From Monarcha castaneiventris obscurior (lineage: Eukaryota > Chordata > Aves > Passeriformes > Monarchidae): DNA of 64,000 bases. The stretch covers positions 1,860,001 to 1,924,000 of the forward strand of contig JAMPIT010000350.1 of assembly GCA_026261815.1 (NCBI GenBank), given 5' to 3'. The position numbers and the translations under genes are program-made. Of this stretch, positions 1 to 13,228 are shown piece by piece. The stretch's first letter is position 1, and each line of letters starts with the position of its first letter. The notes under the pieces were generated by a model. That model was not told the origin of the DNA and made no database searches. It saw only the letters and a list, made by a program, of their open reading frames with translations.

Positions 1-1535
1 CAGGTTGAGGCTTGAGGTTGTCTTATAAAAGTCTCAGTTTAAGCCTGAGATGATGAAACTCGATGTCTGTGGCCAGATGTAGAAGTTATGTTGGTTCGTG
101 GCTTGTAAGTTTCTTTTAAAGTAGAAGTAGATGATGTAAATGATGGACACAGGAAGACACTGTGGGTGGGATTCAGCTAATTTAAGATGGGATATCTACA
201 GCATAGACAGTGACATCTGAGCTCCTTACTCATCTTTCAATCGGTGAGGAGAATTAAGCCCTTTTAGGACACAACTCATCTTACCCATTCTAGATGCCTG
301 CTTTAGGATGGTGATTTCCTTTTTCTCCCTGGTGATTATAGAGAGTCTAGATGTCTAGCTCAGATTTCAATGTCTACTACAGATCAGAAGAGCTGTCCTG
401 CATGCTTGTAACTCTAGCCCATGCCTGCGTGGTACAAAGGGGCATTCAGACAGAGAAATTTAACAGAAAACAATATGTTTTTGGCTAAGCAGATGAATAG
501 AATATATGTACTTGTATTCTGGAGCTCAAAGGGGCTTGTTCAGGAGGAGGCACTGAGTAGACTGAGTGCCTCAGAGTAGGGTGAAAAGATAAAATAGAAG
601 CAGTTCAGCATCTCTTCCACCTTCCTATGCAGAAGGAAATGTTTTCATGTCTCTGGGAATAAAGAGGACAAGTTCTTGAAACCAAGCTTTATCTGATGAA
701 AGTGGTTAGAACAAGTCTTCTTTAATTCATGTCTTTCTAGTAGGTGGAAAACAACCTCGTAATAAATAGTATTCTTCTCAAGTAAATCTGTTAAGGTAAA
801 GAACTGTAAGTCATTTTTTACAAGCCTTTCTATGCTTGCCCCAACGTGATGGAGGCATTGGCTTTCTTGTAAGTGCTACATGTGGGTGGAATAGCAGTGC
901 CCAACTTTTAACACAAGAAATGCTTCATTTTGCTTGCTCCTTATCCTGCCAGCTCTTGCAATGTCAGGCTGGCAATGAACTTGAGAACCCTGGGCAGGTT
1001 GGGGCTGGGTAGGTTGAATGCTCGGTGAGCTTTGTGGGAGGGAGTGGCAACTGCATTCCTGCATGTTTGGACCCAGCCTTTTTTGCAGGTGGCCTCAGGA
1101 GCAGTATCCACTGTTGCACCCCCATTCTGCCCAAAAATCCAAAACTAAGAGAATATGAAGGGAGATGTAACACTGAGCCAAAATTCCTGTATTTAAAAGG
1201 GTTGGTGTAGTACTTGGATTTGATATAAACTCTTTTGGTCAAGTGCTATTAAGAGTGTCATGCTTTCTTTCTTTTCCGATTCCCAGTTTCTGGGAGTATG
1301 AAGTACAGTAGTCCTAGAGATATCAATGACTGCTTATGCTGAACCATAGGAAGGCTTGCATAATAGATGGACATTTCTGGCAAACAGTTGTGTTTCTCTT
1401 TGCAATCTAACTGCTATTTCTAGCCTTAGTTTTTATTACTTCTCTAACTTTTTAATTATATACAAAAAATGGGAAATTTTGCATTAAAAGCAAACATTCA
1501 CCCGTCTTCCTCCCTGTTGTCCTTTTGCTGCTTAG
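1..1535 (+). other. CRYL1: CRYL1 intron, 3' portion
   Basis: This stretch lies upstream of the first recognisable CRYL1 exon and ends in a pyrimidine-rich tract and an AG at 1534-1535. I see no exon, no clear interspersed repeat and no RNA gene in it. The short open frames at 876-1242 show no family resemblance. The 5' exons of CRYL1, including those for the NAD-binding Rossmann domain, must lie to the left of the window. Confidence 0.75.
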
Positions 1536-1641
1536 GAAGGAGTAATATCTCCTACTGATCTAGACCTTGTGATGTCTGATGGATTGGGAATGCGATACGC
1601 ATTTATTGGACCTCTGGAAACCATGCACCTTAATGCAGAAG
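1536..1641 (+). CDS. CRYL1: CRYL1 internal coding exon (third from last)
   Basis: This 106-nt exon encodes 35 codons plus one base of lambda-crystallin / L-gulonate 3-dehydrogenase, a cytosolic NAD-dependent enzyme that oxidises L-gulonate in the glucuronate (uronate) cycle. The translation starts [18 protein letters not shown] and continues through [18 protein letters not shown], which I recognise as part of the C-terminal 3-hydroxyacyl-CoA-dehydrogenase-like domain of CRYL1. The acceptor is AG at 1534-1535 after a T/C-rich tract and the donor is GT at 1642-1643 (AAG|GTAGGT). The exon ends in phase 1; its last G joins GT of the next exon to restore a glycine codon. The frame has no stop and no obvious damage. 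The N-terminal catalytic part is outside the window. Confidence 0.93.
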
Positions 1642-2769
1642 GTAGGTAGTGTAAAATGTTATGAATATGAAGGGAAGGCTTGCATTGCACAAGACTCTGG
1701 AAGTGTTACGTAACAAGCCGGGTTCGGATTGCTGCAACTATGACTTGTCTCTTTTCTTACTATAACGATCAGGAAAACTTATTGAAAACGTGAGGTCAAT
1801 GGAAGGAAATGGATATTGATTATCCTGTTAAAAATGATCAGATGAAAGACAACAAGTCATTAAAACACTACCTGTGTAGTAAATTTTTTCCAAGATTCAT
1901 CCCATCATACTTTGATAACATTGCTGTACCCATAGTTCAGGACTGTCTGAGTGTCAGGTAAAAAAGTTTACCTTATAATCCAGTGTCAACAGAAAATCGC
2001 TTTCCATAGATGAGTACCCTCCTGCTGCTGAATTTCTAGTAAAGCTTCGGTGTAAATATTCCTGGAGCTGCTGTGCTTTAAGCTTAGATCCTGAGTGAAA
2101 TAAAATTGCTTTTGTCAGCAAAATCCTGTGCATACAAAGGTGATTTGACAAAGCAGTCAAGTAAGTTTGGCATCTGTCTTGCATAATTAATACAGATTTT
2201 TAGATGTTTTTGGGATAACATATGTGAATCCCAGGTAAATGAAAAGATTATTTGTGTAAAATGAAATAAAAATTATGGATCAGCATCACAAAGGTTTGAG
2301 CAAAGACTTTAACAAGACACAAAAACTCAAAAAGTTAAGATCAACTAAATACTAACTCTTTATATTATGGGCTGTGTCTTTATTCTGCTTTTGTATGGTC
2401 CCTGAAATGGCAGGCTCCTGCTCTGCTGCTGGATCTTTTAGGCAATGCTGCAGTACACTTGTGCACTGAACCACTTCCACAACAGCACCTTGTGGGCTGG
2501 TTCAGTAACTTGGATCATGAGGAATATTGCTTCACTCCTGCACTTGCAGATGCATTGTCTCCGAATCTAGAGTTGCTCCTGTTTATGTGCTCACAGAGTG
2601 ACTCAGGCTCTTGCTCTCATCAGAGACAGTTTTCAAAATTGCTGATGTCAGGACCTGTGATGGCTTATGGCTTCATAGTTCCATGCCAGTGCCAACTTCT
2701 CCTTGGTTGCCCAGCATTGCTTCACATAATGTGGAATAATATGTACCTCCTCTTGATTGCCAAGGATTT

Positions 2770-3950
2770 TCTTGACTAACCTGATCTCCTTCTAAAGCAA
2801 GATGATCTGCTTAGTGGATAAGGGAAAGGATATTGTCTACCTGGACTTTAGTAAAGCCTTTGACACCATTTTCCACAGCATTCTCCTAGAGAAACTGGCT
2901 GCTTACTAGGTAAAAGACTGTCTGGATGACCAGGCCCAGAGAGTGGTGGGGAATATAATTACATTCTGCTGGGGGCTGGTCACTAGTGGTGTCCCCCAGG
3001 GTTCAGTGTTGGGCCCAGTCCTGTTTAATATCTTCACTGATGATCTGGATGAAGGGATCAAGTGCACCCTTAGTAAATTGGCAGATGACACCAAGTTTGG
3101 CAGGAGTGTTGATTTGCTGGAGGGCAGGAAGCCTCTGCAGAGGGATCTGGACAGGCTGGATCAAAGGGCCAGGGCCAATTGTGTGAGGTTCAACAAGGCC
3201 AAGTGCAGGGCCCTGCACAGGGGTCACAACAGCCCCAGGCAGTGCTACAGGATGGGGGCAGTGGCTGGGAAGCTGCCTGGTGGAAAAGGACCTGGGGGTG
3301 CTGGGCAGCAGCAGCTGAACATGATCCATCTGTGCCCAGGTGGCCAAGAAGGCCAATGGCACCCTGGCCTGGATCAGCAGTGGTGTGGCCAGCAGGAGCA
3401 GGGCAGTGACCATCCCCCTGCACTGCTGAGGCCACACCTCCAATCCTGTGCTCAGTTCTGGGCCCCTCACTGCAAGAAAGACATTGAGGGGCTGGAGCGT
3501 GTCCAGAGAAGGGCAACGGAGCTGGGGAAGGGTCTGGAGCACAAGCCCTGTGAGGGGCAGCTGAGGGAGCTGGGGGTGTTTAGCCTGGAGAAAAGGAGGC
3601 TCAGGGGGAACCTTATCACTCTCTATAACTGCCTGAAAGGAGGCTACAGCCAGGTGGGGTCAGTCTCTTCTCCCAGGTAACAAGTGATAGGACAAGAGGA
3701 AGTGGCTTCAAGTTGCACCAGGGCAGGTTTAGATTGGATATTAAGGGAAAATTCTTCACAGAAAGGGTTGTCAAGCACTGGAACAGGCTGCCCAGGATAG
3801 TGGTTGTGTCACCATCCCTGGAGGTATTGAAAAGACTTGTAGATATGGCAGTCAGGAACATGGCTTGCTGGTGAACTTGGCTGTGCTGGGTTAATGGTTG
3901 GACTTGATCTTAGAAGTCTTTTCCAATCTAAACGACTCTATGATTCTATG
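2770..3950 (+). mobile_element. CR1 LINE fragment, 5'-truncated, reaching the 3' end
   Basis: The sequence follows the avian CR1 retrotransposon from the reverse-transcriptase region to the 3' terminus. The translation shows [26 protein letters not shown] and a degraded YADDT motif (LADDTK). The 3' end shows the CR1 non-coding tail (TTGGACTTGATCTTAGAAG and TTTTCCAATCTAAACGA) and terminates in the family's short ATTCTATG-type repeats at about 3932-3950. The element is 5'-truncated as is typical. About 30 bp of the usual CR1 sequence appears to be missing near 2905, after the LLEKLAAY codons. Confidence 0.93.
2826..3680 (+). pseudogene. CR1 ORF2 (reverse transcriptase) remnant
   Basis: This is the decayed C-terminal part of the CR1 pol-like ORF2. 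The reading frame in register with 2826 encodes VYLDFSKAFDT, hits an in-frame TAG just after LLEKLAAY (about 2908), and resumes at about 2943 with [12 protein letters not shown] and LADDTK. Around 3250-3430 the familiar CR1 residues are lost to another frame by small indels. They return near the end as [13 protein letters not shown] and [14 protein letters not shown]. There is no endonuclease domain and no intact catalytic core, so the copy cannot code for an active enzyme. Confidence 0.88.
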
Positions 3951-6900
3951 ACAGCCTGCTCTGATGCATTGTACTGATACTGTCTTTCTTTTATCAGTGG
4001 AAAGAAATGGAGGTAGATACAAGAAACTGCTTCTATCCTGTTTGTTAGCCTATCAGCTTCACCAGCTTCACAGCAGCTGCCTTGTTTTACAGCTGTAAGA
4101 TATTAGTTGCCCACAGTCTTAAATTCTGTGTTAATCAGTGAGGAATGATGGTAAGGATGAAGGAAGCATGTGAGAGAAAATAGTGTTATTTGTGGGAGAG
4201 TCTCTTGTTTTGTTTTGTTTTGGTGATGTGACATTGTTGTTTGGATTTAAATAAATTTATTCAAATTATTTTTTCTGAGATCAGTGTTTCTTCTTTCCCT
4301 GTGGGATGCATAGATCAAGATCCCCCCAGAACTTCCTATGGTCTAATGTTACTTTTTGCCTGTGTTAGCTCTTATATCCTTTCCTCCATATTCATAAATG
4401 ATCCTGTCAAACCTATTATCTAGGCCACTTTAGGTTACCATTTAATCAATGCATGAATATTAGGAATGCTGACTATATGGCAGTGAGCCAACAGCCTTGA
4501 ACATGGAATAAAATGACAGTGTCAAGTCATTAAAAGGAGCAGAAACAGCAACAACAGTTTGAGAACTGAATTGCAACAGACAGGAAGGACACTGCTTTGG
4601 GGAGGAAAAAAGCATATGCAAATTGCATAACATTATAAAGTTGATTGTTGATTTCAGCAAATAAAATTAATGTTGATATCTGTTTCAGATTTTGAGTTTG
4701 TCCTCTTACAATTTCACATGGCAGCATCACAACAAATGCTGTTAAGTGTTTTACAAGGAAGATCAGTAGACTTCACTACAGTCAGTTTGCTTGTTTACTA
4801 TTATGGGATTATGTTGGCAGAAACAACATCCCACCTGTACATGTACCAGGCAATCTGTGAATATAGTGGAGATGGTCCAGCCTAAGTAAGATTGTATCTC
4901 CTGAATCTCTTGTTTCTTGAGAAATCTTGATTCTTCTTTTTTTCTGTTTTTTTTTTTTTTAAGCCCTTGCAAGCAATCATCTGTAGAAGCAGAGGCTAGG
5001 CTATCATATTCTGTGTTTTACAGGTTTGCAGCAAAAGTTCTTCATGTATATTCCACAATTGGCTTAGATCAGTTATTTTATTAGTAGGTTATTTAGTGAG
5101 CTATAATTGGAACTTGATATAAACTGCCCATATTAACAGAAAAGCTGGATGGGGGGAGATTGAAGGATCTTTGTTGCTGTTTTCTCTCCTGCATTTATGT
5201 AAACACCATTCCAGGATTATATACTACCTGCCACTCACTGGTGTGTTCATACAGGTGTCTACAGGAGTTCTGTGGAAACTGGGGCTGATGCATGGTCCCC
5301 CAAATATCCAGGAAGCTAGGAATGAGTCTTCATGATCAAAATTGTGTTTCTCTTACAGAAAGTGGGAATAGTTGCTCATCTTAGAAGCACCTGCCAGGTG
5401 AATTGGTTTTGGATGATAGGAGCAGAGTGATTGTGCTGTGTGAAAAGCACAAAATATGACAAGGAAAGAGTGGAGAATCATAAGTCATAGTTCAAAGGGA
5501 GGAAATGTTACTTATTTGGTTGGGCAAGACATAGCCAAGTGTGGTTTCTGAGAATTGCCCTAAACAGGTACTCTGGCTGGTTCAAGAGCAGAGATGATTT
5601 CCATTGCTATGGCTGTGCTTCACTGCCACGTACAGGGAGCAAACCAAGCTTTAACCCAGTTCAGGAGCTTTTGTACCACAAGCTGGTCAGCAAGTGTGAG
5701 AATCTCCAAGGCAGTAACATCTAAGGAAGATTGCCTCCTTTTCTGTCCAGCCTGTGTGTTATGTTTTAGGATAATAAAATACCTCAACCCAGTTCAGGGT
5801 ACTTGTAAGAGGGTACTACTGAGATGAAGTATCACAGTGGTATATAGTCATACAAACCCTTGTAATTTTCATAAACTCAACATATATTTAATATGTATTT
5901 ACATGCATTCAATTCCCTTCCCAATAGGCTGAAGAAAGCAGTTTATAGCCCTTCTAGAACTGCTGTTTGCCTCTGTGGAGCTGTAGGGTTTTTCTGTATG
6001 AAAGAGTTTATATGCAGTAAGTCAAGATGTTAATTTTTCAGGATACTGGCTGCTGTGCACCAGTTTCCTGCTATGGGCTCTTAAGTGTAAAGTAGTTCCC
6101 TCTGCTTTCTGAAAGCATGGCTTTGCACAGGAATTCTTTATGCTTTTCTCTTCAAGTCACTATAGATGTGTCCCAAAGAACACATCTTGATGCATTAATG
6201 AAAGAATGTGTATCATCACCAAGTGGCTCAGACTGAGGAATTCATCCCACATTTGAAACTGATCTAACAAAACAAGCAGTTCATAATGACTCAGTTTAAT
6301 TCCTTGATCCAGCTCACAGCAGGCCTGCAGAAATACTTGTGCATTGCTGTTGAGATGGTAATACCGATACAATGAGAATAAAACTTTTTTTGGTGGTACC
6401 ACTGTTTTAGTGTAGTTCCGAGTATTTGTGCAACTAGAGCCTTAGGTGAATTCATATGGGAGTTAATGTAGCGTACAAGATGTCCTCTGAATTCACACCC
6501 TAACTCGGAGCATGCATCTGTGTTCAGACACACCCTTGATGAAGATAGGATTACATTTAGAAAGTTGCCCTTGGAGCTGTAATGTCTAGAAGTGTAATCT
6601 CTCTATCATTAAAAACATTTTGGGACTTTTGTTTCTCTGAACATAATCTAACCATGTCAGATTCCTCCATGATGTTCCTAAAATATGCCATTTTTTATGT
6701 TGACATCCATACTCATCTTTCACTGCAGCCTCTTCTTAGATTTTATGTGCTAAAGTCAACCCCACCCCAGTCTTTTCAAATTGTCGATGCTATTGCATGA
6801 GTGGCTTGACCATCATGCCTCCTCTCTTTGAGTCATTACAGTATCTTAATATGCTGCTCATCAGGTTAAAAGTCATCAAGGTAATACTCAGTATAGTGGA

Positions 6901-9900
6901 GCACCCTCTCTTTGGCATGTTCCCTGTTCATGTCAGTAACACTTGCTCCTGGCTCTAGTTCTCTCTCACAGGTGTCTCAGTGCCTTGCCAGGCTGGTTTA
7001 CCAAGTTTGCTTGCTTGCACCCTTCAGCCTTCATGCCTGTTGTCTTTCTTATGAAGAGAAAGGGATGAGACAGCATACAAGAAGCTGAGATACTTTAAGA
7101 TGCTTACAAACTATAATGCATGAATATACTACAAGTTATACTGTTGTGTTTTCACTTCTTTTTTCCTATTACTACATTCACTGTCCTCTTTATGAACTTC
7201 ATTTGTGTCTTCTCTCAGGGCAGTGAAGCATTTTATGCATATTTCTAAGCTAAATACCTGTCCTGAGTTCCTTTTCCTTCATCAATACTGTGTTCATCTT
7301 GATGCAACTAGAGGCATTGCAGCAGTAACCATGTTTGCACCACACCAGTGCAAGTCCTCAGGTAAGGATCTGCAAACCTTGAGTGTGGTTATTAGAACAA
7401 ATTCCTGTGGGACAGTTCATTAGCCATTTTGGAAACTGCCTGGACTCTCATCGAAACTGAATAAGCAGCAGCTTATTCCATTATTGGAGCCTTGTGTGTC
7501 CTGGCTACATTTGGGCAGCTGAAGGGCCTTGAATCAGTGCCTTTGTGGTAACATGTTCTTGTAACTATACTGTAGGAGTCAGAAATGCTTTGAAGGAAGA
7601 TGGAGTATTCCCCTTTTCATCTCTATAGTCCTGCATATACTGCCCCCTTAGAACTTTCTGTAACTCATTCCTCTTCTTTCACTCCCTGCCATAGCTGTGA
7701 CTAAGTGCTGGAAGGAAGATTCAGGAAAGTCCTACCTTCCCTGGAGGTGTTTCTGTTTTGTGTTCATAGTTCTCAGTTGCCTGCTGCAACATCTGCCTCC
7801 TTCTATGGACTCTTTCCTCCAACATTGATGAGGCGAGTGTGTGCAAGGAAGGTGAAGGTTTAGACAGGGAGCCAGCAAACCACATAGACAAGAGGAAGTG
7901 ATCATCTTCTTCCTCTGTCCCAGATGCATCTTGTGTCATTCTTGTTCTCCACTTGGAGATAGCGAGGCACAGCGTGGGCACAGCAGTGGCACACCCACAA
8001 AGAGAGATGGTTGTTTTTATCAACCCCATTTACCATCTTGCTGTTTTTCCATCTCCCGGGTGCTCCTGTCTGTTTCACACTGTTTGCCAATGCTAATTCT
8101 TCCAGCTTAAGGTGCTCCCTGAGTAGTATCAACAAGGATTAAAGTTAAAGGGATTCTGTCATATTTGTTTTTCTTCTTCTTGTCCCTATGCTCCAGCCAA
8201 GGGCTCTTCTCATCCACCTTTGCAATAGCCCTGACCCTTGAACCAAAGGATTCCTACGTCTAAAAGCCTGGAGTCAAATATTTGCTATGAGTTTGCAGTT
8301 GAAAAGCAAAGTGATTTTTTCAGTAATATTCCCCATTGCTCAAGTGCCAGCTTCAAGAAGGTATTCAATCAGTTGATCCTGATTACTGGAATCAAATTAA
8401 AACTGCATTTCACACTGGGAGAACCATCTTAAGTTACTGATTTTGAGGTATTGATTTTTTTAATCCTTGAGTGAGACTGTGTATATATTCTAACTTTTGG
8501 TCTATTTCCTTCACTTGAGACTTGAAAGATTTTTCAGGGCCCACCCCCTGCTTGGCATGCAGCATATGTGCCTGCATGTTACCATGTCAGCCACAATGTT
8601 GGGATCAGCTGTACTAAGGCTGCTGCTCTTCTCTAGACCCCTAACTTTTTGTTCACCTTGCCCTCTTCTGCTGATGTTGCGTAAGGCTTTTCATTCATAC
8701 ATTACATGCAGTGGGTGAATTGTGTTACCCAGCCTGCATTTGGCACATCTCTGCTGCACTGATGAGCTACACCCGCCCCAAAATTGTTCTGATTCATTCA
8801 AGGAGTAGGTGAACTGCCAGTAGGAGGTTGATTTCCAGGTCTAGCTGGCTGAGTGAACTTTAAAGGCCATGTCCAGCTCAGGAGTTCATATTCAGCAGGT
8901 AAATGGTTCGGCCATATCCAAGCACTCAGCTTTCCCAAGATACTAATGCTATCTCTTCAGCTTGGGGCTTGTGAAAAAGATTTCTGGTGTACAGTCTTCT
9001 ATTCTACCTTCTCCTGACTACCACAATCAAAACTACCCAGATCTATAGTATTATTGCACAGGCTTGCCAGATGTTTGAAAGGTTCCCGTTGACTTTTGGA
9101 AAAGTACCAAATCCAAACTATTTGGTCTAAGTGTCATAGACCTGTGTCAGCTGGGTAAACATCAGACTAACTGATAACTGACACTACTCAGTTTACCATT
9201 CCTTCTGTTGCCAGTTGCTCATGGGGATTTGCTTGAATTGCCATATTCTACTAAGTTGCCATTTTTTATTTTGTCATTGTCCAGCTGGCAACAGCTGCTG
9301 CTAGAAGCTGTGGGTTAGCAAGGTGTACCAAATAGAGATCTGCACTCTTCAGCCTCAGTCATTTCTACTTCTGCCTCTGGGAAAGTTCTGTGATGCTGCA
9401 CAATGCGGGAACATTTTTGCTCAGATTCCTCACTGTTAGAAGACAACGCTCACATGAGCAAGTTGAAATGTAACTATCTTTGTCTTGTGGCTGGTGCATG
9501 AGTCTCATCCAGCATTGTCTTGGGTTCCCAAGATTGCTCATGTAGATAGCATATCCCCTGTGGGTCAGTCTGGGTTGGCTTCAGGTGCCAAAGTCTGTGA
9601 GCCCAGCTGTTAAAATGTTATAGGCAAACACTAATGCTAATGGCAGCGTATGGTCAGAAAACCCTTAAAACCAGTGCTCCTTTCCAGAGTGCTTATGGAA
9701 GTGGATGGTGGTCTCTGCTTCTTCCCCCAGTGAAGAGAGAGGATGATATCACAGCCTGTTCCACATCCCACAGTAATGCTTCTCTTCCTGAATCTCACTT
9801 CCTGCCAGGGATGTTTTGAAGCCCACTAGGCAATCTGGAGGTTTCTGGCTGGGTGTCAGTCAAGAAAATTGAGCAAAAGACTAATTTTCTGTATAATTAA

Positions 9901-10849
9901 AACCCAATAATGCCTGTATGACTAGCTGGCATTCCTTCTTTTGTTAGGGAAGGCCAGAACATGCCAGGTTGTATTCTAGGAACACATATGCTTCATGCGT
10001 AGGTAACACAAGGAAACAGACTACCTGCGTGCTGATTGTCACACTCTTGGCACCAAATACAGGTTCAAGCTACTTAAAAAGGCTGCTGTTTTTCTCAGAG
10101 CCTTCTCCTTCCTTCAGATACCGGAGAATGTTTCTAGTCCATTTTTAAGAGAGTTTAATACTCTCAAATCTCCCCACATTGCTCTTATGCAATGGACATA
10201 TTCTCCTGTTCTGTCCTTTCAGATGTTTATCTGATGGCCATCATGACTTCAGAGTGCTGAAGGAAATTTAATACTTCCTTTGAAAGTTCTTCTTTGGCCC
10301 AGAAACAAGAGTGTTCTCCATCCTCCTACTGACCTCAGAGGCCTTCCAGAAACCCGGTACTTCAGTGATTTCAGGCATCTTGAGCAGTCTGAGTGTTGTA
10401 GTTTATGACACATAGTTGGCAGTAGTCAGAGGTTTCCATTCATTCATTCCAACAGCAACCATTTTAAGGTTAGACAGGTATGACTTCTAAGATATTGATA
10501 TCATACAGTATTGCATTCCAGGGAACTGTTGAGGAAAGTTCACTTAATGACTCTTGACCTGATTTGCATTCTTTTGTGTGATAGTCAGGCCTACCCACTT
10601 ATATTTCCTGCATTTTGTGGTTTGATAAGACCATAAGCAGTTCCTGTTCATATTTCTCAGTCTGTCCAATATCCTGAGTCTTCATGAAAGAGTTGGTGAC
10701 CGTAACTGCTTGCCGTTTTCTTTTGCATGTTTCTCCTCTTTGCTTTGATAACTAGCTAATAAAAATAGAACTAAGGATGCAAATTCTTCAGTCTCTGTGG
10801 TTCTCAGTAGACTTAACTGGATGTCCAGAACTTCTCAGATCTGGGGTGA

Positions 10850-10943
10850 TCATCAGGATAATCACATAGGTGTGATAGGTTGGACTCGATCTCAAAGTCT
10901 TTTCCAGCCTGGCCGATTCTGTGATTCTGTGATTCTGTGATTC
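10850..10943 (+). mobile_element. CR1 3'-end fragment with octamer tail
   Basis: The short piece contains the CR1 terminal block (GATAGGTTGGACTCGATCTC, then TCTTTTCCAGCCTGG) and ends in about three copies of the 8-bp tail repeat ATTCTGTG at 10917-10943. Its 5' boundary is uncertain. The + orientation is clear from the tail lying at the right. Confidence 0.85.
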
Positions 10944-11147
10944 TTATCAGTGTCAGCTTGCTTACTGCCAGACAAGCATTACTCATTTACTGTTGTGGTG
11001 CAGTTCCTGACGTCCTGATTGGGAGAGGCTGCCTTATCCTTTCTTGATTATGTGGTAGTTAATAGCACTAAAAAGTCTACTAGATGTGTATGTCTGGCTA
11101 AGTGACTGGTTTCTCTTTTTGGTGCATGTATGATTTCAATTCCTCTC

Positions 11148-11514
11148 TGTCGCTGTTCTCACCACGGCCGAGTAGAGAAATGACACAGAGTCCAAGCTCA
11201 GGGATAAATGGAAGTGATTTAATAATTTTTCCAAAGGCTTTTATAGGTTAGTTCGCAAGAGTGTGTTAAATGGCATAAGGTAATTGGTCTTTTGGCCATC
11301 CACCCCTTGAGGGGATTGGCCAAGTTCTAAGACACCCATTCCTAAATATTTATCTAGTTAGAACCATAACAATACTGTAAAACAACCTGCAGGTGCACAA
11401 AGTTTACAATACTGTAACATCATTTAAGATAATCTGCATGGGAAAGACAGAACTCTCACAAAATGCTGCAGAGAGCTGAAGAGATTCTCTGCTGAAGCTT
11501 TTTCAGTATCCATA
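11148..11514 (-). mobile_element. Solo endogenous-retrovirus LTR with 6-bp target duplication
   Basis: A 367-bp block is bounded on both sides by CCTCTC (11142-11147 and 11515-11520), a 6-bp direct repeat of the size made by class II (ERVK/alpharetrovirus-like) integrases. Read on the minus strand it has a TATAAAA box at 11239-11245 closely followed by an ATTAAA poly(A) signal at 11218-11223, and a short U5 ending ...CGACA. That compact U3-R-U5 layout resembles alpharetroviral LTRs. The minus-strand 5' end reads TATGG instead of the expected TG, which could be a point change from TGTGG. There is no internal viral coding sequence, so this is a solo LTR left by recombination. The family name cannot be given from sequence alone. 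Confidence 0.68.
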
Positions 11515-11664
11515 CCTCTCTAGTGCCTCAACAATAATTTTTTTGAGATTCCTGTTGGAGCTGATGGAAGCTGGGTCTTTCTCTAATTCAGCCAAGGTCT
11601 ACCTGATTGCCATTTTACCTGTTACTATCAGTTAGCTGGTTCTCAGGTTCTCTGGCCATCTGTT

Positions 11665-13190
11665 TAACATCTTCACAGCAGGTCCTGAGGTCAGAGCAAG
11701 CTCTCAGGGTTTCATCCAGTCTTGAAAAACCCAGGAGACGGAGACTGCACAACCTCTGTGGGCAACCTGTGCCAGTGCTTGAGTGTCCAGTCTGAACCCC
11801 TCATTTCAAATCGTGCCTGTCTTCCCTTGTCCTTACGCTGTGCAACAACCATAAAGAGCCTATCTCTGTGTGCTGCTCACTGACCTCCCCACAGGCACTG
11901 CTGCAGCACTGGGGAGCTGCTGGTAGGTTCCCCCAAAGCCATCTGTCCTCCAGGCTGAACAAACTCAGCTCCCCCAGCCTCTCCCCACAGGACAAGTGCT
12001 CCAGCCCCCACCGTTTTGGTGGCCTCTGCTGAAGTTGCTCTGTTTTGTTAGTGGTGTTCTGTACTGGGGAGTCCCAAACTGAATGCAGTATTCGGGATGC
12101 AGTCTAATGAGTGCTGAGTAAAGGGTATTTGTTAATTAACTTCAATCTGCTAATACAGCCCAGGCTGTTGTTAGCCCTCTTTGCTGCCAGAGCACACTGC
12201 TGGTTCATGTGCAGCTTGCTGCCTGCCACTACCAGGAGTCCTTGGAGTTCACTAGCCTGTGTTGTTGCAAGGAGCTCTTCCTTCTGAGGTGCAAAATCTT
12301 GCATATGTCCTTGTTAAAGTTTTATATTGGCTCATTTCTCCAGCCTTTCTAAGGGCAGTCCTGCCCTTCAATGTACAGCTGGTCCACACCACTCTAGCTC
12401 CCACTCCTACCCAATTTGATACTATTCACTAACTTTAAGAGCATGTTTTGCTAAGCAGTACAGGTCTCAAGACAGATTCCTGCAATACTCCATTTTTACT
12501 GGCCTCCAGGTGGAGTGCAATCCATCAACCACTGCCTCTGAGCCTACTTGTCCAACCCATTTTTTTGTCCATCTAGTTGTCCAAACAGATAGACCCTAAT
12601 GTCCTAGCTTTGATACGAGAATATTATGAAAGCCATGTCAAATGCCTTTCTAAAGTTGAGGTAAATTATATCCACTACTTTCCTATTTTTCACAAACAGT
12701 TATTTAATCACAGAAGGAACGAGGTCAGTTAGACATGATTTACACCATGATGTACCCATCAGAGACTACATGCTGATTGTCACAATCACTTCCTTATTCC
12801 TGTGTCCAGGAATTTCTTTCAAGAGGACTTGCTCCTTAATTTTCTTGGAAGAGTGATTGGCCTGTAGTATCTCAGATTTTTTTTTTTTGCCTTTTTTGAA
12901 GATGGGTGCAATATTTGCCTTCAGTCATCTGAAGATCTTGTGATGACATTGGTGCATTGGCTGACTTGATGTTTAAAATGCAGTAGAAAGCAGACTTGCA
13001 GGGGCATGCTAGTAACAGCAGAGGCTGTTACTAACAGTAGAAGTCATTCTTGCTGCCTGTGACATCCTTGCAAGTTTCAACTGGAGCTGATCTTTGGCTT
13101 TTCTGACACCATTTCTACATGCCTAGGTGGTGTTTTGTAATTTCTTCTTTACAGCCTAAGCACAGGCAGCCTTACTGGCCTTAACCAGGA
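11665..13190 (-). mobile_element. CR1 LINE fragment, minus strand, old and diverged
   Basis: The plus strand reads as the reverse complement of CR1: CACAACCTCTGTGGGCAACC near 11748, CTCCAGGCTGAACAAACTCA near 11949, TGTACTGGGGAGTCCCAAAC near 12060, and later CATGTCAAATGCCTTTCTAA and TTGAAGATGGGTGCAATAT. The extreme 3' terminus (left end) is missing or decayed. The right end can be followed into a CR1 5'-ward segment up to about 13190, within about 40 bp of the CRYL1 exon acceptor. Divergence is high, with many indels, so no coding frame survives. Confidence 0.87.
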
Positions 13191-13228
13191 ATTTCTGTTG
13201 AAATGTAACTTTTCACTCTTATTTTCAG

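Larger units (their letters stand above)
1642..13228 (+). other. CRYL1: CRYL1 intron (11.6 kb), repeat-bearing
   Basis: The intron is bounded by GT at 1642 and AG at 13227-13228. It holds a + strand CR1 (2770-3950), a short CR1 3' end (10850-10943), a solo LTR (11148-11514) and a long minus-strand CR1 (11665-13190), each listed separately. Between 3951 and 10849 I see no gene, only unique-looking A/T-rich intron sequence with short simple runs such as the (TTTTG) repeats near 4206 and a poly-T near 4945. Confidence 0.85.

Noticed and set aside
2459..2779. 106-residue + strand open frame just upstream of the CR1
   Set aside because: No domain, no splice sites in register with CRYL1, and the composition matches the intron.
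3003..3542. 179-residue minus-strand open frame
   Set aside because: It is the antisense shadow of the CR1 ORF2 remnant on the + strand.
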